From Mucor racemosus (Eukaryota > Mucoromycota > Mucoromycetes > Mucorales > Mucoraceae), in assembly GCA_027405735.1 (NCBI GenBank), contig JAPEHQ010000007.1, forward strand, positions 2,071,001 to 2,135,000: a DNA stretch of 64,000 bases, written 5' to 3'. Both the position numbers and the translations under genes were made by a program. This document shows, one piece after another, positions 1 to 12,017 of this stretch (its first letter is position 1; each line of letters begins with the position of its first letter). The notes beneath the pieces were generated by a model. That model saw only the letters and a list, made by a program, of their open reading frames with translations, was not told the DNA's origin and did not search any database.

Positions 1-1640
1 AATCACGTCCTCACCTTTTTTTTCGTTTGACCTTTCTACGCGCAACTTTCAAAATACTACCAGTTGTTGTCTTCTTTCCTCTTCTCTAGTATTGTTAACG
101 TGCTATTTTTGAAACTGCTTTTCGCTATGAATACCTTGTTTTACGAGTACAAGACCTTTCTTGTTTTAAAAAAGCGGCAACAAAATTCTGCATGCGATAC
201 TATGATATTATATGCTTTACTGTAAGCCTATTTTTATCTACATACTTTTATAGTGGTATTTGCCCAGTAGATATTAAATAGATTATTTTTATCAATTGTA
301 ACATAAAGTCGTAAGTAATAAAATAATGTTTATAGTCATGATCTAATTTAGTAGACTCAAAAATAAGGGATTTTTTTGGCTTAATGGACACTCTGAAATC
401 TCTCGTTTTTTTTTCATAATTTTACAGCCTAAATCCACTGAATCGATTCAGTGGAGAGCGGACGATTTCGTTTCTCCCAGACCACTATATTAGTAATAAT
501 ATACAAATGCATTAGATAAAACTGTATTTAGCCAGTAATAGCTTGATCTGTTAACCATGAAATCAAAAGAAATATGGAGAATAACCAAATCATGTGCCTA
601 ATTTACCTCAGTTTTTTGTTAAATTTCTTGTTACCCTCTGTTGAATGCAGTTCCACAAATGTGAAAAGCCTTTATTAATAGTTTTATTTAATACTATAAA
701 CTGGCAATGGCTATTTTTTTCTCATTTTTTGATCCAATAGTACGGAAAATGATTTATTCAATTTTGTGGACACTTTTGTCCCTCCCAGCGATTTCACTAA
801 ATCGAACAACAACTGTAGCTAGTAGATGACGCTGTTGTCTACTATTTAATTAACAATTAATTGATTATGGTCTTATAAAACGGCTCCTAAAGAATAAAGG
901 TATGCGATTTGCTTGTACTCAAATCAGCAGATTATCAAATGATTTTTTCAACGCACAATAACTCATGGAAACTAAAATTTAGACAATCTTTTGTAAATTT
1001 CTAAGAATTATTGTCGTGTAAACTTGAAACTTACTTTAATCTGTATTCGCTGAAGGCTAATCTTTCACTAGTTTCAATAGGCGTCAATAATATGCTTTGC
1101 TGATAATTTCCTCAATATTGTTACGCCAGGAGATTATATCAATCTCAAAGCTAAAATATGTACTAAATCATTTAATAAAAATAAAGGAAAACTGTTATAA
1201 AATGAAAGAGCACACTAAAACTAAAGAACTTTATTATAAGATCGAACCATCTTCTTTTATATTCACATTCTCTAATTATATGACCTGTTTAAAGGAGTCT
1301 ATTTATATATATACATATATCCAATCAAATCTAGGTGACACACAATAGTTCCACATTCCTGTATAAACGGAGCTTCATAACATAATACACAGCAATGTAG
1401 AACTTAACATATCAAACTGTGTCGTAATCTTAACCAAGGAATGCACCCAGATCTGTGGATGCAACAAATATGCAGTAATTAATGGAAGATGATATTTAAA
1501 ATTATTTATTACAAATACCTGCAGCTATTAGCATGTATAATTGGAAATTATTTGGATCAATATTTTTTATCTAGGTGGAGTTTGTTTTTGTCTGTTTCTG
1601 TAGTTGTAAATGGTAGATTATTATATTGTAAAAATTAAAA
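1..1640. other. AT-rich gene-free stretch
   Basis: I see no convincing gene here. Open frames are short, AT-biased and without recognisable protein motifs. The only structured element is a perfect 22-bp palindrome at 434-455, listed separately. Confidence 0.5.
434..455. repeat. 22-bp perfect palindrome
   Basis: The sequence is its own reverse complement over 22 bases, centred on ATCGAT with arms TCCACTGA/TCAGTGGA. There is no loop. It could be a binding site for a dimeric protein or the fused ends of an old element. No gene is near enough to choose. Confidence 0.7.
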
Positions 1641-2845
1641 CTCATAATTAAAATACAATTATTTTTTACGCACAAGATAGATCTGACTGAGAGCTACTCT
1701 TTCACTTTTGTTTCAGCAAAAAATATTGATTTTTCATCGAGAAAATCAAAATCATAGTTTACAGTAAGCTCACCGTGTATTCTAACTGAGTTCCAAAATC
1801 CATTTGCTGCAAGACTGATCGAGAAATGATTCAATAATCAAGTTTGTTTAAAAGCTCATGAACTGCAAAGTAAGTAGACCTAGCGTATTAAATGGTTTTT
1901 GTGCAGTTTTGGATTATACATATATCTAAATAAAATTCAGGAAAATATTTCGCCTTAAATTTTGCGCAAAATGCAATTGAAATTTTGGAGGTTTTTCGAA
2001 GATATGTATCACTTTTTATAAGCATATTTTAAATATACATAGTGGAAGTAATGCATAAACAAATTATCTGTCGATTAAGCCTTTACCGAACCTTGTAGCT
2101 GCATTTTTCGTAGAGAAAATGAGATTTTTGTCAATTTTTTTTTGAAATTCAGAATTTGGGATGAGGGCATACAGGGGAAAATTGAAGCCTGAAACGAAGG
2201 AATATTTTTGTACATATTTTGAACGATATCTCCACAAAGAATCAATATTTTGAAAAAACCTAAATTGTGTCTGAGAGAGCTCAACGAGGTTGATGACATG
2301 AATGTAAAAAAAAATGCTGCTCAATTTAACCAATATTTTGAAATCTACTACAAAAATGTCAAAAAAATGAAAAAAAAAACAAAAATGTTCAGAATTTTTT
2401 CATACTGAAATATGTCATAAAGCGCTTTAAAACAAGTTAGTTTTATTATTAGAAAGTACTAGTAAAGCTTAATTTTTTGTAGAGATATGAAGCCTCAAAT
2501 GTTTTAGATTTTAGCAGGGAAATACGCGTGAGAATCTGAAACATTAGAATTGAAAAAGTTATATCAACTGTAGAAAATAGGATATTTTTGAATACTTGTT
2601 TTTGGATTAAAGTTGAACATCTCAGGTACATTGTCATATAATTTTTTCTTGGTGTTATTTAGTGAAAAAAATAGTAGAGCAACGATGAAAAGTGTGGGCT
2701 AGTTTTCAAGGAAAAAGCAGCAAATTTTAATTGTTTTTGAGTCTTTCGTGATATATAGAAAAATTTAGGAATGGGCAGCATAATATGACTTATTCATATC
2801 TTTTTAGCAGTGTCTACGGTATACTCTAAAAGCCGTTTAGTATAT
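1640..2845 (-). repeat. Dispersed repeat R1, copy A (inverted)
   Basis: Read on the minus strand, this stretch aligns end to end with the repeats at about 16150, 36640 and 49075. Shared landmarks include the block 'acctgagatgttcagcttta' and the block encoding 'LSSLR/LREL' on opposite strands. It is the most diverged of the four copies. Short open frames on both strands are conserved in outline between copies but are interrupted. I cannot name the element class, and no terminal repeats or target duplications were found. A non-autonomous element or a dead transposon fragment is the likely explanation. Confidence 0.75.
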
Positions 2846-2847
2846 GA

Positions 2848-3054
2848 TTGATTATAGAAGAGGTGGTACGCTCTGCTTTTAAAGATTGGTACTTCCTAAA
2901 AAGACGCCAGCTAGCAGCTCTGAGTAGCATTGGTGTCGAGCCAGGTTTTTCCGACCAAATTTACCAGTACAAAGTCGGCTTGACAATATCCCTAGCTCTG
3001 AGCACATTTTATTTTTGCATTCAAAAGCATTTGACAGATGTTAGTGATCTGTGA
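2848..3054 (+). pseudogene. Coding-like fragment shared with the 23.3-kb region
   Basis: A 68-codon open frame begins just beyond R1 copy A. About 75 bases of it (near 2918-2992, encoding 'SIGVEPGFSDQIYQYKVG') recur in diverged form at about 23262-23338, where the frame is broken. That makes it a dispersed relic rather than an isolated chance frame. I do not recognise the protein. It has a hydrophobic end ('LTISLALSTFYFCI') and no start-context support. Confidence 0.35.
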
Positions 3055-3059
3055 TTGAA

Positions 3060-3569
3060 TAAAGTAAACCTTTGCCTGTACCGTAGTGTATAACGTTTCA
3101 ATGAAAACCATGCAGTTTATTGCAGATCAAAAGAATACTAACGTATATCTTGTACATAATGCAATTCAATTCTAACAAAATAAGCTGACAGTAAGCTCGC
3201 TTTTATAATGATTGTCGCTCGAATACACTTCTGATAACCGCAGATGCACATTTAATGAATCCAATCGGCGATGGATCGCAAAACGTTTTGCATGGTTTTC
3301 AATTATGAATATATTTGAAATATATATATATATATATATAAAATAAAGGAAAGTTTTCCATGCGGATTTGTCCTATCATTTATGATGTCTTTAATTGCCA
3401 AAAAATCAAGTAATTTGATAGATCAGTAAGGTTCATACCAAAGGCTTTTTGAATCGAATTCACTGTCCTCACCCGGTCACAGTTTTTTTTCTTAAAAAAA
3501 AAAAGCTTTTGGGAGCTGTAACAGATTGATGTTCCTTATTATCCAACCCTTATATTAATAATCATCATA
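3060..3569. other. Intergenic region upstream of NCS6, with (TA)n
   Basis: Non-coding, with a short TA microsatellite at about 3321-3340 and a T-run/A-run pair (3484-3508) shortly before the NCS6 start. It probably contains the NCS6 promoter. I recognise no specific site. Confidence 0.5.
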
Positions 3570-4969
3570 ATGGTCAAATTGTGTGTACTTTGTGCTAAAA
3601 GAAGGGCCGTTTTGAAGCGTCCCAAAACTGGTCAACAAATTTGTCAAGAATGTTTCTACTATGTATTCGAGACCGAAATTCATCATACTATTCAGGATAC
3701 CAATCTCTTTCAAAGAGGTGAGCGAGTAGCCATTGGTGCTTCTGGAGGAAAAGGTAATTACTATTATAAACGCATATTCACCAGTGATTATTAATTATTA
3801 TGTAAATCAGATTCTACTGTACTCGCTCACGTTATGAAGACATTGAACGATCGATATGATTACGGTTTAGATATGTATTTATTATCTGTAGATGAAGGTA
3901 TCACAGGGTACAGAGACGATTCATTGGAGACAGTAAAGCGTAATCAACAACAATATGAGCTTCCATTGAAGATTATATCTTATCACGAGCTTTATGGTTG
4001 GAGTATGGATGAGATTGTGAGAGAAGTCGGTAGAAAAAACAATTGTACCTACTGCGGTGTGTTTAGACGTCAAGCATTGGATCGAGGAGCTGTCATGTTG
4101 GGTGTAAACCATATTGTTACCGGGCACAATGCTGATGATATTGCAGAAACTATTTTAATGAACAGTACGTTAATAACATATTTTGTTGTCAAATTATGCT
4201 ATACTAATCCATTATTTACAACTAGTTTTCCGTGGTGATATTGCAAGATTGGGTAGATGTACTGAAATTGTCACTCAAGGCGAGAGTAATATTAGAAGAT
4301 CAAAGCCTTTCAAATACACTTACGAAAAGGAAATTGTCATGTATGCTTATTTCAAAAAGTTGGATTATTTCTCTACCGAATGTATATATTCGCCCAATGC
4401 CTATCGTGGTAATGCTCGTACATTTTTGAAAGATTTGGAAGCTATTAGACCCAGTGCTATTGTCGGTAAGATTTTTCAGAAGCTTAAACACATAACTATT
4501 ATTAATATCCTGTAGATATTATTAAATCTGGAGAGGCATTTGAAATCAAATCCGGCACCAAAATGCCTACCCAAAAGACTTGTGAACGTTGTGGTTACAT
4601 GTCCTCCAATTTATTATGTAAGGCTTGTTTATTATTAGAAGGTCTTAATAGAGGTTTACCTCAAATGGGTATTGGCAAGGAATCCAAAGCAGTAAGATTT
4701 TATTATTTTTGATTCACTTTTTTTGGTCTGAAACTAATGGATTTATCATTTTATAGCGCCGTGAAGAGAGAGAAAAGAATTCACCTGAAAATAACGATAG
4801 AACAGCAACAGCAGTAAAGGTTACTCACTTTTCAGAAATTCAAAGAGATGAAGATCAACCTCAATTAGTTCAACCCAAAAATCCTGAAGATGTTTATACA
4901 CCACCACCACGAGTTCCCGGAGGCATTTTACATAACGCAAATTTGCAGAAAAAGGATGTTTCTTGGTAG
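3570..4969 (+). CDS. NCS6: Cytoplasmic tRNA 2-thiolation protein 1 (Ncs6/Ctu1)
   Basis: ATP-pyrophosphatase that thiolates the wobble uridine (U34) of cytosolic tRNA-Lys, -Glu and -Gln, acting with Ncs2 downstream of the Urm1 sulfur relay. Five exons are inferred: 3570-3753, 3811-4164, 4226-4465, 4516-4691 and 4757-4969, giving 388 residues, close to the family length. The first intron interrupts the PP-loop; splicing restores SGGKDST. The N-terminal zinc-binding pair CVLC...CQEC, the central CTYCGVFRR motif, the GHNADD motif and the C-terminal CERCGY...CKAC cluster are all visible. The start is the first ATG of the conserved 'MVKLCVLC'. A lysine/glutamate- and proline-rich tail follows the zinc cluster. 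AATAAA-type signals lie about 45 bp after the stop. Identification is firm. Confidence 0.95.
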
Positions 4970-5841
4970 ATTTTTTGTAGTAGTTTCTGTTTAATAAATT
5001 AATTAATAATAGAAATAAATAAAACTGTATGCATATTAGACTCGAAATTCAGAAAATATCTAGACAACTCCAAATTGAATTTCAGACGATTGTAGCTTTG
5101 TAATGAGACGAAATAAGGATAAAATTTAAGCAAAATGAGAATGCAAATTCATACAAAATGTGAATTTATTTCATATGCCATTCAGTAAAATTTGACATTA
5201 GTCGAGGAGGTTGCCATTTTTCATATTTAAATTGACTGTATAGTTATGTCATACCAGGGGCAGAGATGAGCCAAGTACCGTATAATGTCAGGAATTAATA
5301 TAATAGTCTTAGGTAATACAGCCCGTAAAAGTCGTGTTCATGCAAATACACTCTTATATCTCAATAGTCGAATCTAACCAAATTATTATTACATTATATA
5401 TCTATTACCACAAATAATCTTTTAGTATAAATATTCTCCATACTTTAGATCAGTAAACATTATCCATTATCTCATACATATTCCAAACATTATGATCGAA
5501 ACTGAACTTTCAGACGTCAACAATATATAGATTGAATTCTTTAATATACCAGTAGTTGGTTTTATACATTTTTGTCAGTTTTATTGGAACTAATTTAAAA
5601 TAAACTTGATAGAATAATCACTAGTCTTACATTACTACAAAAATAAAATATTCAGGGCGCAGCTGATTTAATACTGATGAATTTGTAGGGTCAATAGGTT
5701 GTTTAGTTTGGTTTATCGAAGCTACTGATATTATTAGTAATGCAAGGTTTGTGAAATTTACCAAAATGATGGAAATAATTGTTGATTGTGAAGAAGCAGT
5801 AATAAAAAAGAAATATAGTAATTATATCAAGCATTCATGCA
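4970..5841. other. Intergenic, nothing recognised
   Basis: AT-rich sequence after NCS6 with poly(A)-signal-like hexamers close to the stop (about 5013-5025). No coding or repeat signal recognised beyond that. Confidence 0.5.
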
Positions 5842-8603
5842 ATGAATGCCCCACAAACTATGATTGATGACACTCCCAAGCCGATATCACACAATTTGGT
5901 ATATCAACTTTTTTCAATGTTTACTGGGCAAGGAAAAAGCTCCAGTACTAATATCAAGGATTGTTTCAAGTCATTCTGCAAATCAATACCTCGAGGGTTC
6001 AAATTCGAAGATTATAAAGGCCAAGGGTTTTAGACTGTAATGGCGTCAATGGCTATTAACTACGAGTCTCTTACAAGAAATCAAGTGTTCATAAATTTTG
6101 AAAAGGAACAGCGAGAAACTTTCTAAGCGCATTCCTACGATCTGGAAATCAGCTGTTTTGTGAAAATAAATGCATTGTTAAACAGGGAAAGTGTATTGCT
6201 ACCTATATTTATGCTTCAAAGGCTTCCCAACAACAGCCAAATAGCCGTCGTCAGTGGTTGATAACACATAGACTCGAAATATTGTCACTTTGGCAATGTT
6301 TATTTGGAATGAATTCAATAGTCTTGGTGCAAAACCACCAAAGGAAGCCAATATCTATACTAGCCATTACCATTACTTGAAATGGCTGCATCACATACAA
6401 AAGGATATGACCCAAATCCAACATATCCAAGAAAATATCCTCTCAAGAAATGCCACTCCTGGGTTTGTGCACCGAAAACTCCAAGAAATCGGCCATGTAT
6501 GCAGTTTGAGCAGTCGAGCTTTCCATACAGCTAAGTCTTCTCCCACAATTACCACTTCCACAACGACGACAGGATCAAAAGTTATCAACATCGACAATCC
6601 ATCGCAAGTTTCATAATATGAAAACAGTAAGTGAAGAGGCTCAGTCTCATCTCTTTTGAGTAGTGGTAGTATAGAAAGTTATTTCAATGAAATTAAGAAA
6701 TTTGGAAGACAAGTAAAACGTCAATTATTCGAAGATGAGGATATCATGTCTTTGGATAATAAAATTCTACTTACGGTTGCATTGCAGCTACTACCACCAA
6801 CTGCAAGTTCAAATAGTTTAGATAATGTAGTAATAAAACAACAAAGCAATTATTTAGCTCATTTAACAAGCTTAAACAGGCCAAAAAGACGTTGGAATCA
6901 TCACTATCTCCTGAAACTGATGCTTCACCGCCGTCTATTCCAGTTTTGAAAGAAACTAAATGTACAGAAACTACTGCAGCTGAGACAGCTTCATCTTTTC
7001 CATCACCAACCGAAGATACTAGTCCTGAATTCGTTATTAATCCGCATTTTATCCCTATTGTATAATCAGATGAAAAAGAAATAATGGTTTCCACATGCCG
7101 TTTCGTAGTGTTCCTGAAGAAGATAAACAAGTTGAAGGTAACTTGAAGCATGTTTCATAACCATACCTTATCTAAATTAACTAATAGAATACAACTGTGT
7201 AATGTATAGAAACATTCTTGTATAATGAAAGTTATATATTTCCAATGATCACCTTTGTTTCAACACAAAATTCTTTGGTTAGGTGACTAATGTAGGTACA
7301 TTGAATGATATTCGATATACAGTATGTATATATTGATTTTGTTTTCCTTATTATAGATTGTTGTTATGTATAAATAGACCAAATCAATTGAGAAAAGAAA
7401 CATGTCATTGATTGTGCCCAACGGTATACAAATTACAACACATTTAGACAAAAAGGTATATTAGAAATGCGTTCAACACTTTATATGTATATTAATCTAT
7501 ATGATGATAGCATTAATCCGCTTCATTCATGACTCGATATTATACATTTGACCTAGTGTACCAAACATGGAAGCTTTCCTTATTCCTAAAAAGGATATAG
7601 AAAAGATGAATGATAAACCACCATTACAACATCAAGAAGATCATGCCGATTTAGTAACTCAAGTTGTACAACAGCAAACAATACCGGAGGAAACCGCCGT
7701 CAGTGAGAAGCAAAAACAACATATACATGTTGCTCACTGCTTAACAATTTATTCAACATACTAAACAGCAATAGATGCCCAATTTGGTGCCTGGAATCAT
7801 AATACCAAGATGAGAAATAATACTGTAAAGAAAGATGCTATTCAATATCAAGGTATACAAAAGACCAACACACGATGATTTATTGACAGCTTAACTTTTT
7901 ATTTATTTATACATTAGCGACCGATACAGAAGTTTGTAACCAACAAGATAAATGATATGCATATCTACAGCCGTGGCAAGTGAAAGTATAGCATAAACTT
8001 TGTATCACAAGAAAAACAAATACAGAAATAGAGGTAATGATCTCGATAAATGATCAGCAATGTATGTGGTTCATTAGAAACAAAAAATAGATACAATTAC
8101 TATTAAGTTACACAATTACGATAGATATTCCATTTTTTAAATCATTCAATAGATTACTATCAAAGAAATTTACTAGGAGAACAATTCAGCAATTATCCAA
8201 ATGAAGAAAACTGGCCACATGCTGGCATCAATCTAAAAGGCTTGCTTTGCAACAAAAATACATTATTCCTTGTTTAAAGATTATCCAACAGGCATGTTTT
8301 GTTGTTGTACTATCCATGCGATCAATATAGCAACAGTTTAAATCTTCCAAAAAGGAACATTGGTTGATATTATGTTTATTGCCACCTAATATTTTATTTC
8401 TACTTCAAATGAATATGAGAGTACATCATCTAGGATATCAACAACAGACAGCTATTACTTTTACTATAATCAACAAAAACGAAACAACGGATCCCATAGA
8501 ATTGGGTTATATTAGATTTATGCAACAAAAAATAATTCTTTTACATGAAAATATCTGTGTACAAAAGGAACAACTTATGAACCATCAAAAAGAACAATCA
8601 TGA
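5842..8603 (+). pseudogene. Decayed, unrecognised coding-like region
   Basis: Several plus-strand open segments have normal amino-acid composition but are broken by stops and frame changes: 5842-6033, 6290-6616 and about 6656-6865 (same frame as the previous one, separated by a stop and a GTAAGT-containing gap), about 6863-7065 in a shifted frame (Ser/Thr/Pro/Glu-rich), 7567-7764 and 8364-8603. They could be exons of one or two genes with introns I cannot place, or a decaying gene. In-frame stops flanking open blocks without usable splice sites favour decay. No domain was recognised, so no function is assigned. Confidence 0.35.
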
Positions 8604-9348
8604 ATAAAAATATGCTGTGAGACATGCTCCATTCCCTCTATTTTTCGATTAGTAACATGTTTCATGCAACTTTAATTCTCCCCTTGTTTATCTTGATTAA
8701 AAAGTATTTATGTTTGCAATTTTAAATATTGAATCGGGATTCAATAATGTATTTATAATATGACATATATTAAATCCAGGGTACCCAAGTTTCTGTGATA
8801 TACAGTATAGTATAGCAGCAATTTTATATTTAGAATGGGAAAATGATGGGAGAAGCGTTCTTCTAAAACCTGTTTGCCGTTGTTATGCAACGAAAGCACC
8901 GACGGAGAAATATTAATTCCAGAACCTTAAAATAGGTTGGTTGGAAAAAGATATATTGTAATAGATGACTATATAAAAACAAAATGGGAGCGTATTTCTG
9001 ACATGCTACAAATTGATGTGATATAGTTTAAAGTCGTTATTTGCATCAAAAACTCATCGAAGAATCCTTGAAAATTATGCAAAAAAAAAAAAAAAAAAAA
9101 AAAAATGGACATTTTGTAACGATGGTGGTGAATTTCATTTAGAAGACGATTTTATTTGATATTTTTGAGCCAAAATGAATAAAAGAATATATAGAATAAA
9201 ACAGAGTATGCGAATTTGAGTGACTAATTGAACATAAAAATAAAGATAAGAGAAGAAAACACACTATTGATTAAAAGAAAAATGGGCTTGTGTTAAAGGG
9301 TATAAGATGTTAAGAAAGAAAGAAAAAATTACTACATTGAATGCAAAC
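8604..9348. other. Intergenic with 25-bp poly(A) tract
   Basis: A run of 25 adenines lies at 9081-9105. The rest is AT-rich. One short open segment near 8818-8925 has protein-like composition but no recognised homology. Confidence 0.5.
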
Positions 9349-11166
9349 TTATATACTACTGATTGGGAATGAAGATTGTTGTTGTTGTTGTTGTTGACTA
9401 TCTAAATCAGAATCGCTTGTATAAAAGCAATACTTGTTGACCAAATCTAAATAATGACTTGAATTGATATCCAATGGAGATGTTACAGATGATGCAAATG
9501 ACATGGCGGCTGACATACTGTTGGAATGCTGATGAAGTGTAGGTCGAGTGATGGTTGCAGCAGGGATTGTGGGTGATGCTTTTGGACTAGGTGGTGCTGA
9601 ATTAGAGCTCATGTACACAGGTTTGGAATAAGAGGGTGTAGATATAGAGGCTATTTCAGGTGTACTGGAGCTACGCCTAGATGCATTGAAATAAGATGGT
9701 GTATTGGTAGAAGAAAGAGTGCTGGAAATATTAGACGTAAATGAAGTTGATGTTGTATCAGGCGGTGTATTAGTTTTGGTTATGGCAGAAGATGAAGAAG
9801 AAGAAGAAGAAGAAGAAGAAGGAGTGGGAGTGATAGTGGAAGTTGATGGTGATTCTGGCTTGATTGAAATTGGTTTTACCAAGAAATAATCAGTTATTAT
9901 TGTAGGATTTGCTTTAACAGTGGTTGACCAAGATTCATATGGAGCTCTTTTAGCCAAAGAAAGAGATTGACCGAAATCATATCGAGTACCAAGCCAAGGT
10001 TGACGCTTGTTAAGATGAAATGGCTTAGCATGTTTATATCCTTTAAGCGCATTTGTAAACTGACTATGCTTTTCCTTTTCTTCTTGCTCTTCTTCTTCCA
10101 ATTCTTCCTCTTCTTCATCATCATCATTATCCTCATTATCTGGATATTCATCTTCATCATGCACAATGTTCGTATCAGCGACTTTTTGAGGTTTATCATT
10201 TGTCCAAGGATCATTTAATGGGTCGCTTATTATTTTAATTTGATAATTTTGACCATTGTTATTATCCCAATAATCTTTATCACCTGCTGTAAACCTAACT
10301 GAAAATTCTAATTTGCCACGCATCTCACCACGATCAGCCAGCTGTCCGTAACCTAGATCTATTACAAATTCATAAATGTCAAACGACGTATTTTTCAAGT
10401 AGGGGCCGAAAAAGGAAGCGTCCACATCTTGTACAGTGGTCCAAGCATTAAATGTGTATCTAATTGAAACAAATTTGTCCAAAGCTAAATTGCGTACCAT
10501 CAATTTACCCCTAATAAAAGAATTATCGTCGCTGACTGAGAATTGCTTTTTGTCTAAAAGGATGTTTTTAGAATAATAATCGGTGGTTTCTTGTGGCGAG
10601 GGCCAATGTGGACAGATGATACGAAAAGGAGGATTTTTCAAATGTTTATCATGCGCTTCTTTTAACTCACATGGTGATTGTGCTTCTAGAAATAAACAAA
10701 CTCTTTCTAAAAAGATAGGATTAAATTTAACGCTACGTTTCTTTTTGCTGTTGATTGAACATGATGGACTAGGTGGAGTATCTTCTTGTTGTTGTTCTTG
10801 TTGAAGTTTATAGTTGGCTGATGATTTAGTTGAAAGATGGAGTTCGAATTTATTCTTCTTTACTGTTGTTATTTTTGGCGTTTCCATAGCAACAGCATTG
10901 GCTTCTGCTGCTGCTGCATTTGCTTCAATTGCAGCTGTATCTTGCTTTAATGATTTATTATTGATTTCGGTAAACTTTGCTTTCTTTCCAAATACACTAA
11001 AACGAGGTTGTGATATTTGAGTATCCACTGTTGATGTAGGTTTAATTTCTGGGTCTTCTATTGTTGTGGTTGTTGTTGCTGTGGTTGTAGAAGTTGAATA
11101 AGATGGTCGAGACCAGTCTGTTCTCCCCCATTTAGTTTGATTTCTTGGAAATGTTTGGAACCCCAT
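9349..11166 (-). CDS. CBM21 protein phosphatase 1 regulatory (glycogen-targeting) subunit
   Basis: Single-exon gene of 605 residues. An RVxF-type PP1-docking motif (RSVKF, residues about 144-148) precedes a CBM21 carbohydrate-binding domain at about 205-325. That domain shows the family pattern 'VRNLALDKFVSIRYTFNAW', 'FDIYEFVIDLG' and 'LEFSVRF...YWDNNNGQNY'. The Ser/Thr-rich N-terminus, a very acidic Asp/Glu run (about 340-370) and the Ser/Thr/Pro-rich C-terminus with poly-Ser and poly-Gln are predicted disordered. Known relatives (yeast Gac1/Pig1/Pig2, animal PPP1R3) bring Glc7/PP1 to glycogen and activate glycogen synthase. The same role is inferred here. It is convergent to nothing close and is separated from epsin by an intergenic stretch with a 30-bp poly(A). 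Confidence 0.88.
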   Translation of the reverse strand: MGFQTFPRNQTKWGRTDWSRPSYSTSTTTATTTTTIEDPEIKPTSTVDTQISQPRFSVFGKKAKFTEINNKSLKQDTAAIEANAAAAEANAVAMETPKITTVKKNKFELHLSTKSSANYKLQQEQQQEDTPPSPSCSINSKKKRSVKFNPIFLERVCLFLEAQSPCELKEAHDKHLKNPPFRIICPHWPSPQETTDYYSKNILLDKKQFSVSDDNSFIRGKLMVRNLALDKFVSIRYTFNAWTTVQDVDASFFGPYLKNTSFDIYEFVIDLGYGQLADRGEMRGKLEFSVRFTAGDKDYWDNNNGQNYQIKIISDPLNDPWTNDKPQKVADTNIVHDEDEYPDNEDNDDDEEEEELEEEEQEEKEKHSQFTNALKGYKHAKPFHLNKRQPWLGTRYDFGQSLSLAKRAPYESWSTTVKANPTIITDYFLVKPISIKPESPSTSTITPTPSSSSSSSSSSSAITKTNTPPDTTSTSFTSNISSTLSSTNTPSYFNASRRSSSTPEIASISTPSYSKPVYMSSNSAPPSPKASPTIPAATITRPTLHQHSNSMSAAMSFASSVTSPLDINSSHYLDLVNKYCFYTSDSDLDSQQQQQQQSSFPISSI

Positions 11167-11530
11167 TTATGATTATGATTATTATTATTATTTTTTTTTT
11201 TGTTTTTTTTGGGGTTATTTTTATGATATGTTTTTTTTCAATTATGTACAAGTTTTTTATGATACTAAAAATGTAAAAAAGAAAGAAAGAAAGGATAGAA
11301 ATAGAAAACTGGAAAAAGATGTTTTATATAAAAAAGCACTGAATCATCGTTTTATTTCCCCGCTTGAATATCACTTTTTTGACTCAGTGCAAGTGATTCC
11401 ATCCTTACCTTATCAGTCTTCTCCCTTCCTTGCTCGAAAACGATAAATTTTGATTTAGTGTAACTCTCTCTAACCCTTTCTAGCCCGATTGAACAAAAAA
11501 GGATCTAGGGTTTTCGTTCAAAATTAGTTT

Positions 11531-11566
<36 letters not shown>

Positions 11567-12017
11567 TTCTGCAATGATCTATAAATCATACAATCAACTT
11601 GACATTGACTTGAATTTTTATTATACATGTATCATATTACAAAGTTGGATAATAGTAATATATACGTACTTAGGAAATAGACCAAGAACAAGTGAATTAT
11701 TTGGTTATGTAATCATTTTACAAAGACATTGCATGCAGCGGCAAATTCCGTGATAATTTTTTAGTGTATCATAAAATATAAAAAGGCATTATGTTATGAT
11801 TCAAAAAGAGCCGTAAATTAAGGTTATCTAAACCATACAAAATTGTAGCCTGCACGATTATAAAAAGCTCAGGCATTGTGTATTATTCAGGGAGATATTT
11901 AATAGATTGTTACCGGGGTCTCATGCATTACATACATTATTTTGTGAAAACTTTAGTTTTGCACCAATTGAAACTGCCATGATATACAGATTACATAGTT
12001 TTTCTTTTTTTAGTTTA
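11167..12017. other. Intergenic with 30-bp poly(A) tract
   Basis: Promoter side of the CBM21 gene and 3' flank of epsin. It contains long T-runs just upstream of the CBM21 ATG and an A30 run at 11532-11561. No other feature recognised. Confidence 0.5.
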
